Shown here: positions 23,641 through 33,230 of the stretch, piece after piece
Position numbering within the stretch: position 1 is the stretch's first letter
Layout of the letters: each line of letters opens with the position of its first letter
NCBI GenBank assembly: GCA_043775015.1
Contig: JAYVSV010000003.1
Coordinates: 1 to 64,000 of the forward strand
DNA from: CANJXF01 sp043775015
GTDB lineage: Bacteria > Verrucomicrobiota > Verrucomicrobiia > Limisphaerales > CANJXF01
Direction of reading: 5' to 3'
DNA: 64,000 bases
Made by a program: the position numbers and the translations under genes
Notes under the pieces: model-generated
Told to the model about the DNA's origin: nothing
Seen by the model: the letters and a program-made list of their open reading frames with translations, nothing else
The model's database searches: none

Positions 23641-26373
23641 CTACGGAGTTTGTGGCGCATCGAAAATATTCCCGATCTTTTGCGGCTTGCGCGAAGTGGA
23701 CAGGAGCGGCGGAATCATTTCATCCCCCCGCGAAAAATGGCGCGAATCAAATTGCCAGAGCCAGAGACCGCCATCGGCGGCGAGGCTGGTCACACTCCCG
23801 AATTGCGACAAAACCGCGACCCAATCGGAATGAATTCCCAAGCGCACGGCAGAAGCGCTCTCCGGCCTTGCCAACGAATCTTCAGGAAACTCCCATCGCC
23901 ACATTGTTCCGTCTGCTTTTAAGGTGATGATTAATCCACCTTCGCCAGCAACGGCACGCCAGTCGGTATCTTTTCCAAGTTGAATGTCTTTCTTCACCAG
24001 CCCCATTTGATAATTCTTTCCTGTGGTTTCCCAAGCGGCGCTGATGACGAATTTTCCATCGTCGAGAACTGAAACCTGAAAACCGCCCTGTCGCCCCGAC
24101 ACCCAAGCGAGTGATCCTGCCTTGCCGTCACCCAAGTAATCTGAGCGAAACACACTGAGTGTCTCATCCAAGCGCAAGCTATTGGTGTCGCGGGTGTACA
24201 GCGGTGGATAAATCCACGTCTCACCGTTTTTTTTCCGAAATGCAATTCTCCCTTCTGCAGAAAAAATCCCCGCCCAATCGGATTCGGTTCCCAAACGTTG
24301 CGGCTCGAATACGCGCAATCCCGGCCATTGTTTCTTGGAAGGCACTCCCCATCGCCAAAGTGTGCCATCCGCTTTCAACAAAAATGCTTGAAGTCCGTGA
24401 CTGGTCACGCTGCTCCAATCGTTTTCATTACCGAATGGGGTGAGCATTGGTGTTGGCGGCACGTTGGTATGAAAAAGCAGTTCAAAATTCTGCGGCTTTT
24501 CCGAAACCCATAAACTTCCGTCCTTTTGCACGCCAACTGAGCCCCAAAAAGTTGTCGCGACACTCGTCCAATTTGTTCCGCTCCAAAAGCCGCTGGCTTG
24601 CCCTGATATTTTCCAGTTGCTTGAAAAAATTGCCGAAAAAGGTGTTCCACCCATCCTGATTCTGGTTGACCAAATTTTCCCATCGTCGAGTTGAATCAAC
24701 ACTCGCGAACCGGACGACTGGATTTTGGGCGCTGATGATTTTTCCAACCGAACGATGCCATGCGCTGGTTCAAGCGGTGTGAGGAATTCCCAAGCGCGAT
24801 GGTAAATGGCACTCGTCATTCCAATCACGAACGCGAGCGACGCGACGAACACGGCTGCGTTTCGTCGCCAGACTTTCCAGCCGATCAAGACGCGTTTGAA
24901 ATTCCAATACATCAACGCAAGTAGCGTAAGCGTCATTACAGGAACACCAATGAGATAGATCAGCCAACCGCGCCAGAGCGGGAAGGGGAAAATTCTTGGA
25001 GCCTCGTCGAGAACTTTCTGCATTATAAACGACACGAGAATTCCCAGCACCGCAGGGGCGAGCGATTGCAACGTGTTGCGCGAAAGCGTCGAGGCGTAGA
25101 AGGAAACGGCGGCGATGATGGTGGCGATTCCGAGCAAAATGAGAACGGGCAATGAATTGTTAATTGCCGGAAAAATGAAGTGGGCAAGTGTTCCTCCGCG
25201 CTGCAACATAAAATAATCGGAAAGCCCGCCGAGAAACTTAGGATGAAAATCTGGAAGAATCCGGGTTCCTTCCAACAGCAGCGGCAGCGCGATTGCCAGA
25301 AATAACGACAGCATCATTGCGCTAACGAATTTAATCCAAAATTGCGTGCGGCGTCGCACCGGTAAACAGAGTTGGCTTTCCAAGGTTCCAAGTTTGCGTT
25401 CCTCCGTGACGGCGGCGCAACCCACGAGCAACGGCATGGCAAACCAGAGAAGCCAAAACCAGTTCAGCGCAAATCCTGTCGCGGAAGAATTATTAAAGTT
25501 TCCGAATTTGCGAACGACGATGACGGCCAGATGCAGCAACGCCAACGCGCCCGCCATGATGAGTTGCGATTGGTGCAGTTGAAATTCTTTGAAGAACAGA
25601 GCGGCGCGCGGTCGCAAGGTTCGTTCGGCGCGAGAATTAGTTTTCCCTTTCGTCCGCTGGAGAAATTCTGGCAGCGCGATGTTGCCGCCAGTCCATTGCA
25701 CGTCTTGCGCGCGCAGGAACAGCCAGCGCGCGAAAAGAAATCCAGCAATGCTATAAATGCTCAGGACGATAAAGATAGGAGTCTCGACTGATACGGAAGT
25801 TTTTTCTGCAATGGTCATTGTCACCATAGCCAGCGCTGCGGGAAAGATCACTGTGAACCAAAACGCCGCAGCCACCTGGCGGAGCAAAAGCACGGTCCAA
25901 AGCCCTCCGGAATAAACAATCAGTGAAAAAAGAACGCTCGTGACAAATACCCCCTGTAGCTTCTTCGTACTGTCGGCGGAAAAATGGTCGTAAGTCACGG
26001 CCATAGCGTGGTGTTTAAAAGAGAGCCACCACGCCGCCCAGAGAATCACAATTGCGATGGCGAGCAAAACGGTTTTCGTCCGCCAGATTTTACCGCGCGA
26101 AATAGGTTGCGAGAGTAAGTTGGAGAAAGTTCCGGCGCTGAATTCATGGCCAAATGAGTGCAGCACCATCATCAAAACCAGTGCGGGACTTAGTAAAAAG
26201 GGCAGAATGAACCAAAGGTCTGTTTTCCCCGCATTCTCATAAACTTTTCTCATCCCGGACATGGGACTTTCATTTGAAATCAATAAAAGAGAGAACGAAA
26301 AAGATGAAAGAATTAAAGCGCCGATAAAGGTTGGCAACAATGCTCGAATTTCTTTTCTGATCAGTGCGTTCAT
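23641..26373 (-). CDS. ABC-2-type permease fused to an RCC1-like propeller
   Basis: A 910-residue protein in two parts. Residues 1 to about 530 are membrane-embedded and contain two ABC-2 permease-like halves: one with HEFSAGTFSNLLSQPISRGKIW near 75-95, and a second with EERKLGTLESQLCLPVRRRTQFW near 325-345. The remaining 370 residues are soluble and carry RCC1-like repeats such as GLQAFLLKADGTLWRWG, WVSEKPQNF, IFSAEGRIAFRKKNG and LIITLKADGTMWRWEFP. The last membrane segment (AAVFVASLAFVIGMTSAI) should place the propeller outside the cytoplasm. It overlaps the ATPase gene by 4 bp. An ABC permease with this extension is unusual. Confidence 0.83.
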   Translation of the reverse strand: MNALIRKEIRALLPTFIGALILSSFSFSLLLISNESPMSGMRKVYENAGKTDLWFILPFLLSPALVLMMVLHSFGHEFSAGTFSNLLSQPISRGKIWRTKTVLLAIAIVILWAAWWLSFKHHAMAVTYDHFSADSTKKLQGVFVTSVLFSLIVYSGGLWTVLLLRQVAAAFWFTVIFPAALAMVTMTIAEKTSVSVETPIFIVLSIYSIAGFLFARWLFLRAQDVQWTGGNIALPEFLQRTKGKTNSRAERTLRPRAALFFKEFQLHQSQLIMAGALALLHLAVIVVRKFGNFNNSSATGFALNWFWLLWFAMPLLVGCAAVTEERKLGTLESQLCLPVRRRTQFWIKFVSAMMLSLFLAIALPLLLEGTRILPDFHPKFLGGLSDYFMLQRGGTLAHFIFPAINNSLPVLILLGIATIIAAVSFYASTLSRNTLQSLAPAVLGILVSFIMQKVLDEAPRIFPFPLWRGWLIYLIGVPVMTLTLLALMYWNFKRVLIGWKVWRRNAAVFVASLAFVIGMTSAIYHRAWEFLTPLEPAHGIVRLEKSSAPKIQSSGSRVLIQLDDGKIWSTRIRMGGTPFSAIFSSNWKISGQASGFWSGTNWTSVATTFWGSVGVQKDGSLWVSEKPQNFELLFHTNVPPTPMLTPFGNENDWSSVTSHGLQAFLLKADGTLWRWGVPSKKQWPGLRVFEPQRLGTESDWAGIFSAEGRIAFRKKNGETWIYPPLYTRDTNSLRLDETLSVFRSDYLGDGKAGSLAWVSGRQGGFQVSVLDDGKFVISAAWETTGKNYQMGLVKKDIQLGKDTDWRAVAGEGGLIITLKADGTMWRWEFPEDSLARPESASAVRLGIHSDWVAVLSQFGSVTSLAADGGLWLWQFDSRHFSRGDEMIPPLLSTSRKPQKIGNIFDAPQTP

Positions 26374-27275
26374 GCGTTCGCCTTTAGAATTTTTGACGCG
26401 ACAAAAATTTCTTCGAGCGAAAGGGATTCGCAGAGCAACTCTTCGGGTTGACGTGAACGCAAACCTTCGAGCAGTTGTTCGCTGTTACCGTTGGCGAGGA
26501 TTTCCACTTCGCGGCCGGTTTGTTTCACATTCAATGCGCCAATTAAATTTCCAAGCTGTGGCGGCTCCGCGAAGCGCGCGCGGATTTTTTTGAAACGGTC
26601 GCGAGCAGCGTCGGCATCCATCGTCAAAAGTTCGCGGCCTCCTTCGATGATGGTGAATTGATCAATCAAACCTTCAAATTCTGAAATCAAATGAGTCGAA
26701 ACAAAAACGGTTCTGCGCGCGGCGTCGCCGGATTGGAAGGCACCGATGACGGTTTCGATGAATTCGCGGCGCACAATGGGATCGAGGCCGGAAGTAGGTT
26801 CGTCGAGCACGAGCAATTCGGGTTCGGGACAAATGGCGGCGATGAGCGCGAGTTGGGTCTTCTGCCCTTTCGACATCGAACTGGCTTTTTGCGTTTCGTT
26901 CAGACCGAAGCGGCGCAACAAATCAGATTCGATGTCGCGATTCCAATGTTTGCGGAAGGAGGCGAAGTAATTGAGCGAGTCGCGCACAGACATCCACGGA
27001 TAAAACGCGACGGCGTCCGGCACGTAGGCGAGGCGGGATTTCACGGCGACTTCATCGCGCTGCGGATTGAGGCCAAACACGCGCACGGAGCCGGACATGG
27101 GGCGCAGCAAATTCAACAGACATTTGATCGTGGTGGTTTTGCCCGCTCCATTGCGCCCGAAAAATCCGTAGCAACGACCGGGCAGCACTTTGAGGCTGAG
27201 GCCGTTCACGGCGTCCGTCTTGCCGTAGCGATGGTGGAGATTTTGGATTTCAATGATGGGAGTTTCGTTGGTCAT
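26370..27275 (-). CDS. ABC transporter ATP-binding protein
   Basis: A 301-residue ATPase of the YtrB/CcmA-like class. The Walker A is GRNGAGKTT (about residues 38-46), the signature is MSKGQKTQLALIAA near 137, Walker B LLVLDEPTSGLDP follows, and the switch His is in FVSTHLI. The C-terminal 75 residues are an extra regulatory region. ATG 27275 follows a good ribosome-binding site (aggaa). It pairs with the permease-propeller protein and is downstream of the GntR regulator, the layout of ytr-type operons. Confidence 0.93.
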   Translation of the reverse strand: MTNETPIIEIQNLHHRYGKTDAVNGLSLKVLPGRCYGFFGRNGAGKTTTIKCLLNLLRPMSGSVRVFGLNPQRDEVAVKSRLAYVPDAVAFYPWMSVRDSLNYFASFRKHWNRDIESDLLRRFGLNETQKASSMSKGQKTQLALIAAICPEPELLVLDEPTSGLDPIVRREFIETVIGAFQSGDAARRTVFVSTHLISEFEGLIDQFTIIEGGRELLTMDADAARDRFKKIRARFAEPPQLGNLIGALNVKQTGREVEILANGNSEQLLEGLRSRQPEELLCESLSLEEIFVASKILKANA

Positions 27276-27303
27276 AAATTTTTCCTGGGAGCGTGTTTGA
27301 AAA

Positions 27304-27391
27304 GTAGCAGCCGAGGTAACGAGGCTCTGACTTGTCGGGCATCGTTTCGTGAAGCGCCGGAATATTTGAGCCTCGTTACCTCGGCTGCTAC
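27304..27391. repeat. palindromic repeat element (family C)
   Basis: The arms 27304-27327 and 27368-27391 are a perfect 24-bp inverted repeat (gtagcagccgaggtaacgag then gctc) separated by 40 bases. The element lies in the operon between the GntR gene and the ABC ATPase gene, so the transcript would fold into a long hairpin between them. Confidence 0.85.
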
Positions 27392-27420
27392 GAATTTTGA
27401 ATGGGTTTTCACACTCATGT

Positions 27421-27828
27421 TTATTTATTTTTCTCGCTGGCGGAAATTTTGCGCTCGAAGAAATCCAACCGCTCGTCCACCAATTCCAAAAAAGCCTCGC
27501 GATCCACTTGGAGGTGATGCGCGGTGACAACGGCTTCATCGACTTCCTTGATCAGCAATTTCTGGCGGACTTGTTTGGTGAAGGGAGTTTTGTTGTCTTT
27601 GAGGAAGCAGCCTTTGCCGGGAAAATTCTCAATCACACCCTGGCTTTCCAATTCGTCGTAAGCTTTGGCCACGGTGTTGCGATTCACACGCAACTCTTCG
27701 GCGAGCGAGCGGATGGCGGGGAGCGGTTCACCGGGGCGCAACATCCCCGAAGCGGCGGCGTAACGCACCTGATCGACCAGTTGCAGATACACCGGCTTGC
27801 CCGCTTTGAAATCGATTTGAAAAATCAT
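27421..27828 (-). CDS. GntR-family regulator, YtrA type
   Basis: A 135-residue regulator. The winged helix is at residues 10-75 (KPVYLQLVDQVRYAAASGML, LPAIRSLAEELRVNRNTVAKAYDELESQGVI), with a short C-terminal helical tail and no large effector domain, as in the YtrA subfamily. Such regulators normally repress the ABC genes next to them, often in response to cell-envelope stress or peptide antibiotics. A 20-bp palindrome lies 12 bp upstream of its start and is a likely autoregulatory operator. ATG 27828. Confidence 0.92.
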   Translation of the reverse strand: MIFQIDFKAGKPVYLQLVDQVRYAAASGMLRPGEPLPAIRSLAEELRVNRNTVAKAYDELESQGVIENFPGKGCFLKDNKTPFTKQVRQKLLIKEVDEAVVTAHHLQVDREAFLELVDERLDFFERKISASEKNK

Positions 27829-27839
27829 AATTTGCCTTG

Positions 27840-27859
27840 TGTCCTAGAACACTAGGACA
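27840..27859. promoter_or_regulatory. likely GntR/YtrA operator
   Basis: tgtcctagaacactaggaca consists of perfect 8-bp inverted arms (tgtcctag/ctaggaca) around a 4-bp spacer. It sits 12 bp upstream of the GntR gene, in the region separating it from the divergent alcohol dehydrogenase. Both position and symmetry suit an operator; binding is inferred. Confidence 0.75.
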
Positions 27860-27978
27860 GTTTAGAGAAAGTTGTCAAGCGGGAAATTTGCCCGCAACAC
27901 GCGGGCGGCGTCCGCAGAGAAATTTTGGTTGCCGACTTGATTGAACAGGCGGCAACTTGGCGCGTCTGAGAATTGCCA

Positions 27979-29190
27979 ATGAGTAACGAAAAACAGGACT
28001 TGCGCTCGCCAGCAGAACTTTCCGCGCTGGCTTCGTTTGATTTTCAATCGCGGACGCGGCTCGTTTTCGGAATCGGGAGCATCGGACGCGTCGGCGAATT
28101 CGCAAAAAATCTTCCGGCAAAAAAAATCCTCCTCGTCACAGACGCTGGAATCGTGACCGCTGGACATGCTGAATGCGTCCAAAAACTTCTGACCGCTGAA
28201 AAGCTCTCCGTTTTCGTTTTCGATCAGGTCCGCGAAAATCCGACGACACGCTGTGTCGATCGTTGTGTTGCGTTTGCCAAAGCAAATCAGATCGATGCGA
28301 TCGTTGGACTGGGCGGCGGCAGTTCGATGGACACGGCGAAGGGCTGCAATTTTCTCCTGACCAACGGCGGCGAGATGAAAGATTATTGGGGAGTTGGAAA
28401 AGCGACGAAGCCGATGTTGCCGCTCATTGCGATTCCGACAACGGCGGGGACGGGCAGCGAATGCCAGAGCGCGGCGTTGATCGCGGATGAGGTTACGCAT
28501 CAAAAAATGGCGTGTCTCGATCCAAAAGCTGCGGCCAGGATTGCGATTCTCGATCCGGCTTTGACGCTTTCGCAACCGCCGCGCGTGACCGCTTGTACTG
28601 GAATTGATGCGATTGCGCACGCCGTTGAAACCGCGGTCACGAAAAAGCGCAATCCAATTTCGCTTTTGTATTCGCATGAAGCGTTTCGATTGACGGCAAA
28701 CAACTTTTCCAAAGTGCTGCAAAACCCTCGCGATCTCGATGCGCGCGGGCGGGTTTTGCTCGGTGCGGCGTTTGCGGGAACAGCGATTGAAAACAGCATG
28801 CTCGGCGCGGCGCACTCGGCGGCGAATCCGCTGACGGCGCACAATGGAATGGTTCACGGGCAAGCGGTTGGATTGATTTTGCCGCATGTGGTTCGCTTCA
28901 ACGGCGAGCAATCCGAGGCGCGACAAAGTTACGCGAATCTCGCGCAGTTGGCAGGAATTTCATCCGCGCCAGATGATCGCAGGCGCTGGATGGATTTAAT
29001 CGAATGGCTTAAATCGACTTTGGTTTCGGCGCAGATGCCAACCTCGCTCGAAGAATGTGGAGTTGAGCCATCACAAATACCGAGTCTCGCCGACGAGGCC
29101 GCGCGGCAATGGACGGCGCAGTTCAATCCTAGAACGATGGAGAAAACAGATTTCGTTAGAATCTTCGAAAGCGCCTGGAGCGCAACTTAG
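27979..29190 (+). CDS. iron-type alcohol dehydrogenase
   Basis: A 403-residue member of the Fe-dependent (group III) alcohol dehydrogenase family. The nucleotide-binding GLGGGSSMDTAKGCNF lies near residue 100, IPTTAGTGSECQSA near 155, and the metal-binding histidines are in CTGIDAIAHAVET and in HNGMVHGQAVG. It would interconvert an aldehyde or ketone and an alcohol with NAD(P)H. ATG 27979; a TTG two codons upstream is not needed. It is divergent from the GntR-ABC operon and 5 kb from the ligase and aldehyde dehydrogenase genes, with which it could form a reduction route; that link is speculative. Confidence 0.92.
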   Translation: MSNEKQDLRSPAELSALASFDFQSRTRLVFGIGSIGRVGEFAKNLPAKKILLVTDAGIVTAGHAECVQKLLTAEKLSVFVFDQVRENPTTRCVDRCVAFAKANQIDAIVGLGGGSSMDTAKGCNFLLTNGGEMKDYWGVGKATKPMLPLIAIPTTAGTGSECQSAALIADEVTHQKMACLDPKAAARIAILDPALTLSQPPRVTACTGIDAIAHAVETAVTKKRNPISLLYSHEAFRLTANNFSKVLQNPRDLDARGRVLLGAAFAGTAIENSMLGAAHSAANPLTAHNGMVHGQAVGLILPHVVRFNGEQSEARQSYANLAQLAGISSAPDDRRRWMDLIEWLKSTLVSAQMPTSLEECGVEPSQIPSLADEAARQWTAQFNPRTMEKTDFVRIFESAWSAT

Positions 29191-29217
29191 TCCCATCGCA
29201 AATCAGCCAAAGTGCGA

Positions 29218-29601
29218 TTATTTCGCGTCGGACTTATCCACGATTTGCAGTTTGTATTCGCGGGACAATTTGCTGTCGGGCAGAGGCTGCGGAATTGCGT
29301 TGTAATTGAAATCGAATTTAAAGCGGTAGATAACCGCACCCTTGTCCGCCGGAATTGGGACGAGGGTTTCCCAGCGATTACGCATCAAGGAAGTCCTGCG
29401 CATGGGATAACTTTCCATTCCTACCACGACCGAGGGTTTCATCGACTCTTCGCGAATGGTTTGCTGGCGGGAATCCCACACCGCTTCCACGGGATAGAGT
29501 CCCGTGGCGTTACGCGTTTGTTGGGTCGGGGTTAAATTCGTGATCGTGCTGCAACCGGCGAACAGCAACGGCATCAAGGAAAGTAAAAGAAATTTTTTCA
29601 T
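29218..29601 (-). CDS. hypothetical lipoprotein
   Basis: A 127-residue lipoprotein. The signal peptide MKKFLLLSLMPLLFAGCS has a lipobox with Cys17. The mature part has no family assignment; it contains TPTQQTRNATGLYPVEAVWDSRQQTIREESMKPSVV-like beta-rich sequence and ends YKLQIVDKSDAK. ATG 29601 is chosen because the lipobox then falls at the right distance; the frame opens 33 codons earlier. It is divergent from the SurA/PpiD-like gene, which suggests an envelope role. Confidence 0.72.
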   Translation of the reverse strand: MKKFLLLSLMPLLFAGCSTITNLTPTQQTRNATGLYPVEAVWDSRQQTIREESMKPSVVVGMESYPMRRTSLMRNRWETLVPIPADKGAVIYRFKFDFNYNAIPQPLPDSKLSREYKLQIVDKSDAK

Positions 29602-29764
29602 ATTCGTCTCTGTTCGGAGGTTCGCAAAGCGGCTGCTGCTTGTAAAGTTGGTTTTCGAATATCGCTTTGTGGAAACACGGCGGCCTTGCGGAAAATTCAT
29701 TTTCAGTTTGACCGCTCTGATAAGGGACGGGTAGCTTGCGCCCTCTAATTACAGAAATTTACTT

Positions 29765-31480
29765 ATGATCGGAACGATTCGGCGTCATCAGCAGTGGCTT
29801 TGGATAATTATCATTTTGGCAATTATCGTCAGCTTTGTGGTTTATTTTTCTCCAACGAAAACGGGGGTTTTCGACCGTGAGAACAGCTATAACTTTGGCT
29901 CGATCAAAGGTCGGCCCATCACGCGGGATCAATTCCGTGATGCCCAGGGTGAAATCCAGATTTTCTATTTCCTGCGTTTCGGGAAATGGCTGACGCCCGA
30001 AGATTCTGCGAAAACCGGCTTCGATCTTGAGCGCGAATCTTACAATCGCCTTCTCCTCATCGAAAAATTGAAGGAAATCAATGTGCAACCCACCACCGAA
30101 GCGGCGGCCAAGTGGATTGGCGAAATTTTTCGCGGCGGCACCGAGCAAGTTTTTCCGATGGAGCGATACCAGGCGTTCGTCAAAACAGAGTTGAGTCCGC
30201 ATGGTTTGACGGCGGAAGATTTCTCTCGTTTTGCAAGCCATCAAGTCGGCCAGCAGCATCTCATTTCCGTTTATGGGCTTGGCGGAAAAATGATTACGCC
30301 GCAGGAAGCGGAATCGTTTTATCGCCGTCTCAACGAGCCGTTGTCCACGGAGGCGGTTTTCTTTTCAGCGACGAACTACGTGAGCAAAGTTTCGCTCACC
30401 CCCGCAGCACTGGGACAATTCTACACCAACAACATGGCGGAATATCGTTTACCCGAACGAGTGCAGGTCAACTACGTGAAATGGGAACTGACGAATTTCC
30501 TCGCGGAAGCGGACAAGGAACTGGGCAAAATCACGAACCTTTCCCAGCGACTTGAAGCCGCTTACTTCGATCGGGGCGGCACCAACCAATTTAAAGATGC
30601 GACTGGAAAACCGCTCTCGCTTGAAGCTGCGAAAGCCAAAATTAAAGACGATGAACGACACGCCATTTCTGGAATTCTAGCGCGAAAACAAGCGACCGAA
30701 TTCCTGGCCGAATTGTTCCAAGGTCACGATGAGAAAAACCCGTTCAAGCCCGATGATCTCGAGAAAGTTGCAAAAGCCAAAGGTCTGACAATGAAAACGA
30801 CCGCACCATTTAATCAAATGAATGGCGCGAGCGAATTGAAAGTTTCTCCGGCATTTGTGCAAACGGCGTTTCGTTTGAGAAATGACGATGTCGAAGATAA
30901 AGCGCGCGAACTTCTTTATCCATCCTCCCCTGTTCTCGCGGAAGACGCCGTTTATGCGATCGGTTTCAATCAACGTTTTCCAAGCGAAAATCAGACATTT
31001 GAAAAAGTTCGCGATCAGGTCACCGCCGATTTCAAAGCCGATGAATCACTAAAGCTCGCGCGTCAGGCCGGACAAAGTTTTGGCAGCACGCTCACCAATA
31101 GCGCGGCGTCCGGCAAATCATTTGCGGAACTCGCCGGACAGAGCCAGTTGCAACTGTCCACCATTCCGACATTTTCACTCAGCACCCGCAGTCTTCCTGA
31201 ACTCGGCGACGGACGCAGCCTCGAAACGTTGCAAAATGTCGCGTCCAGTTTAGCTCCCGGAAAAACGAGTCCGTTCATCCCAACGACTGAAGGCGGATTA
31301 GTAATGCATTTTAAAGCAAAACTTCCCGTGGACGAAACCAAATTGAAAATAGAAATGCCCGACTTTCTTGCGCGCCAGCGCGAGCAGCGCATGTCCGCAG
31401 CTTTCAGCGAATGGTTTCAAAAGTTGCCGGAAGAAATGAAATTGGTCATTCCATCGAAAACTTCCGGTGGTAAATCTTAG
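29765..31480 (+). CDS. SurA/PpiD-like periplasmic chaperone
   Basis: A 571-residue protein anchored by one N-terminal membrane helix (WLWIIIILAIIVSFVVYF). It is followed by a SurA_N-type helical region starting FGSIKGRPITRDQFRDAQGE. The central part resembles the linker of PpiD-like proteins, with repeated helical segments (LTPAALGQFYTNNMAEYRLPERVQV), and the C-terminal part ends in a basic tail. A parvulin active site is not clear, so it may be a chaperone without isomerase activity. The role in folding or inserting outer-membrane proteins is inferred from the family. ATG 29765. Confidence 0.78.
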   Translation: MIGTIRRHQQWLWIIIILAIIVSFVVYFSPTKTGVFDRENSYNFGSIKGRPITRDQFRDAQGEIQIFYFLRFGKWLTPEDSAKTGFDLERESYNRLLLIEKLKEINVQPTTEAAAKWIGEIFRGGTEQVFPMERYQAFVKTELSPHGLTAEDFSRFASHQVGQQHLISVYGLGGKMITPQEAESFYRRLNEPLSTEAVFFSATNYVSKVSLTPAALGQFYTNNMAEYRLPERVQVNYVKWELTNFLAEADKELGKITNLSQRLEAAYFDRGGTNQFKDATGKPLSLEAAKAKIKDDERHAISGILARKQATEFLAELFQGHDEKNPFKPDDLEKVAKAKGLTMKTTAPFNQMNGASELKVSPAFVQTAFRLRNDDVEDKARELLYPSSPVLAEDAVYAIGFNQRFPSENQTFEKVRDQVTADFKADESLKLARQAGQSFGSTLTNSAASGKSFAELAGQSQLQLSTIPTFSLSTRSLPELGDGRSLETLQNVASSLAPGKTSPFIPTTEGGLVMHFKAKLPVDETKLKIEMPDFLARQREQRMSAAFSEWFQKLPEEMKLVIPSKTSGGKS

Positions 31481-31507
31481 GGGCCTGGCGCACGTTCACA
31501 GAATATT

Positions 31508-32311
31508 GTGAGCGACGTCATTAAACTATCTTCGCCGGCTACCCGCGAATTCTGGGAGGTTCCGATTTTATTCGAGGACGAGCACTTGCTTGCCCTGAGC
31601 AAACCAGCACGACTGCTCACTTCGCCCGATCGCTATGATCCCGACCGGACCAACCTGATGAAACTGCTCCACCACGACCTCGAACGCGGAGCGCCGTGGG
31701 CCAAAAAACGCATTGGACTTACTTATTTGATGAACGCGCACCGGCTCGATTTCGAAATGACCGGCATCATTCTCCTTGCGAAAACAAAACCCGACTTGGT
31801 CGCCCTGGCCAATCTATTTGGCTCGGAGAAACCGCTAAAAACCTACGCCGCCCTCGTTCGCGGATCGATGCATCAGGATACATTTGAAGTGAACGCCAAG
31901 ATTGCACCGCATCCATTGAAAACTGGTGTGATGCGCATCGACGAAAGAAGCGGAAAACGTTCTCGCACCGAATTCACCGTGCGCGAACGATTCAAAGGCT
32001 ATTCACTTTTGCAATGCCGTCCGCTCACGGGACGGACGCATCAAATTCGCGTTCATCTGCAACATCTTGGCTTATCCGTCCTTGGCGACAGCACCTACGG
32101 CGGTCCGCAGTTACTGCTCTCATCACTGAAAAAAGATTTTCATTTGAAGCCGAAAAAAGTAGAACGCCCTCTCATCTCAACGCTTGCGTTACACGCGGAA
32201 AAATTGGTGTTGCCCCATCCGGTGACAGGAAATGAGATCACGATTGAAGCTCCCTGGCCGAATGATTTAAAAGTAGCGGTGAAATACCTGCGACTCCACG
32301 CATCTGTGTAG
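31508..32311 (+). CDS. RluA-family pseudouridine synthase
   Basis: A 267-residue RNA pseudouridine synthase without an S4 domain. The catalytic motif is HRLDFEMTGIILLAKT (Asp near residue 80), and RPLTGRTHQIRVHLQHLG marks the C-terminal family motif. The motif diverges slightly from the common HRLDxxTSG. The start is a GTG at 31508. The target, a uridine in rRNA or tRNA, cannot be told. It is convergent with argF. Confidence 0.92.
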   Translation: MSDVIKLSSPATREFWEVPILFEDEHLLALSKPARLLTSPDRYDPDRTNLMKLLHHDLERGAPWAKKRIGLTYLMNAHRLDFEMTGIILLAKTKPDLVALANLFGSEKPLKTYAALVRGSMHQDTFEVNAKIAPHPLKTGVMRIDERSGKRSRTEFTVRERFKGYSLLQCRPLTGRTHQIRVHLQHLGLSVLGDSTYGGPQLLLSSLKKDFHLKPKKVERPLISTLALHAEKLVLPHPVTGNEITIEAPWPNDLKVAVKYLRLHASV

Positions 32312-32330
32312 CACCTGGCTCCGGCCAGCG

Positions 32331-33227
32331 CTATCCGACGATCCAACTCAGAATCGTCTTTTGCACGTGCAAGCGATTCTCCGCTTCGTCAAAAATAGTT
32401 TGCGCATGGGCTTCGAATGTTTCTTCGTCGATTTCTTTACCACGATACGCTGGCAGGCAATGCATCACCAACGCATCGCGCTTGGCGAGTTTCAGCAGCG
32501 ACTGGTTGATTTGATAACCAGCCAACTGTCGAATGCGCTCCGCCGATTCCGCTTCTTTACCCATGGAAATCCAGACGTCGGTGTAGAGAACATCGGCGTT
32601 TTCTGCCGCAGCTTTTAGATCTTCTGTGACAATAATTTTTCCGCCCGCACGTTTCAGAATTTCAGGAGCTGGTTGGAAATTTTTCGGGGCGGCAATGCGC
32701 AATTCAAAACCAAGTTTCGCTGCCGCGAAAATCCACGAGACCGGCATGTTGCACGCGCCGTCGCCGATGAACGTCACCACTTTCCCCGCGATCGGCCCAC
32801 GCTTCTCCTGGAAGGTAAAAATATCGGCCAACACCTGGCAGGGATGTTCGTCGTCGGTCAACGCGTTGATCGTCGGGATATTTGAAAACGCGGCAAACTC
32901 TTCAACATCGCTCTGCGCAAAGGTCCGAATAATTGCGCCGTGAATCATCCGCCCCAGCACGCGCGCGGTGTCTTTGATCGGTTCACCGCGTCCGAGTTGA
33001 ATGTCATTCGCATTCAGGAACAGCGCGTTACCACCCAGTTCTCGAACTCCCACCTCAAACGAAACCCGCGTTCGCGTGGAAGATTTGGAAAAAATCAAAC
33101 CCCAGGTCTTTCCGCGCAGCGGCTGCTCTGTTTCCCTGCCGCGCTTTTGTTTGACCAGCGTTGTTGCCGACAAAATTTGCTCCATGTCAGCGCGCCCCAA
33201 ATTTTCCATGCTCAAGAGATGTTTCAT
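32331..33227 (-). CDS. argF: ornithine carbamoyltransferase
   Basis: Makes citrulline from ornithine and carbamoyl phosphate. The 298-residue protein has the carbamoyl-phosphate motif SSTRTR (residues 49-54), DEHPCQ near 128 and the ornithine-loop HCLPAYRG near 262. It is the last gene of the minus-strand arginine group argJ-(2 genes)-argB-argD-argF. It begins 3 bp after argD, so the two are surely cotranscribed. Confidence 0.97.
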   Translation of the reverse strand: MKHLLSMENLGRADMEQILSATTLVKQKRGRETEQPLRGKTWGLIFSKSSTRTRVSFEVGVRELGGNALFLNANDIQLGRGEPIKDTARVLGRMIHGAIIRTFAQSDVEEFAAFSNIPTINALTDDEHPCQVLADIFTFQEKRGPIAGKVVTFIGDGACNMPVSWIFAAAKLGFELRIAAPKNFQPAPEILKRAGGKIIVTEDLKAAAENADVLYTDVWISMGKEAESAERIRQLAGYQINQSLLKLAKRDALVMHCLPAYRGKEIDEETFEAHAQTIFDEAENRLHVQKTILSWIVG

Positions 33228-33230
33228 AAT

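Noticed and set aside
32315..32328. ctggctccggccag hairpin between convergent pseudouridine synthase and argF genes, as terminator
   Set aside because: The stem has only five base pairs and no run of T follows on either strand.
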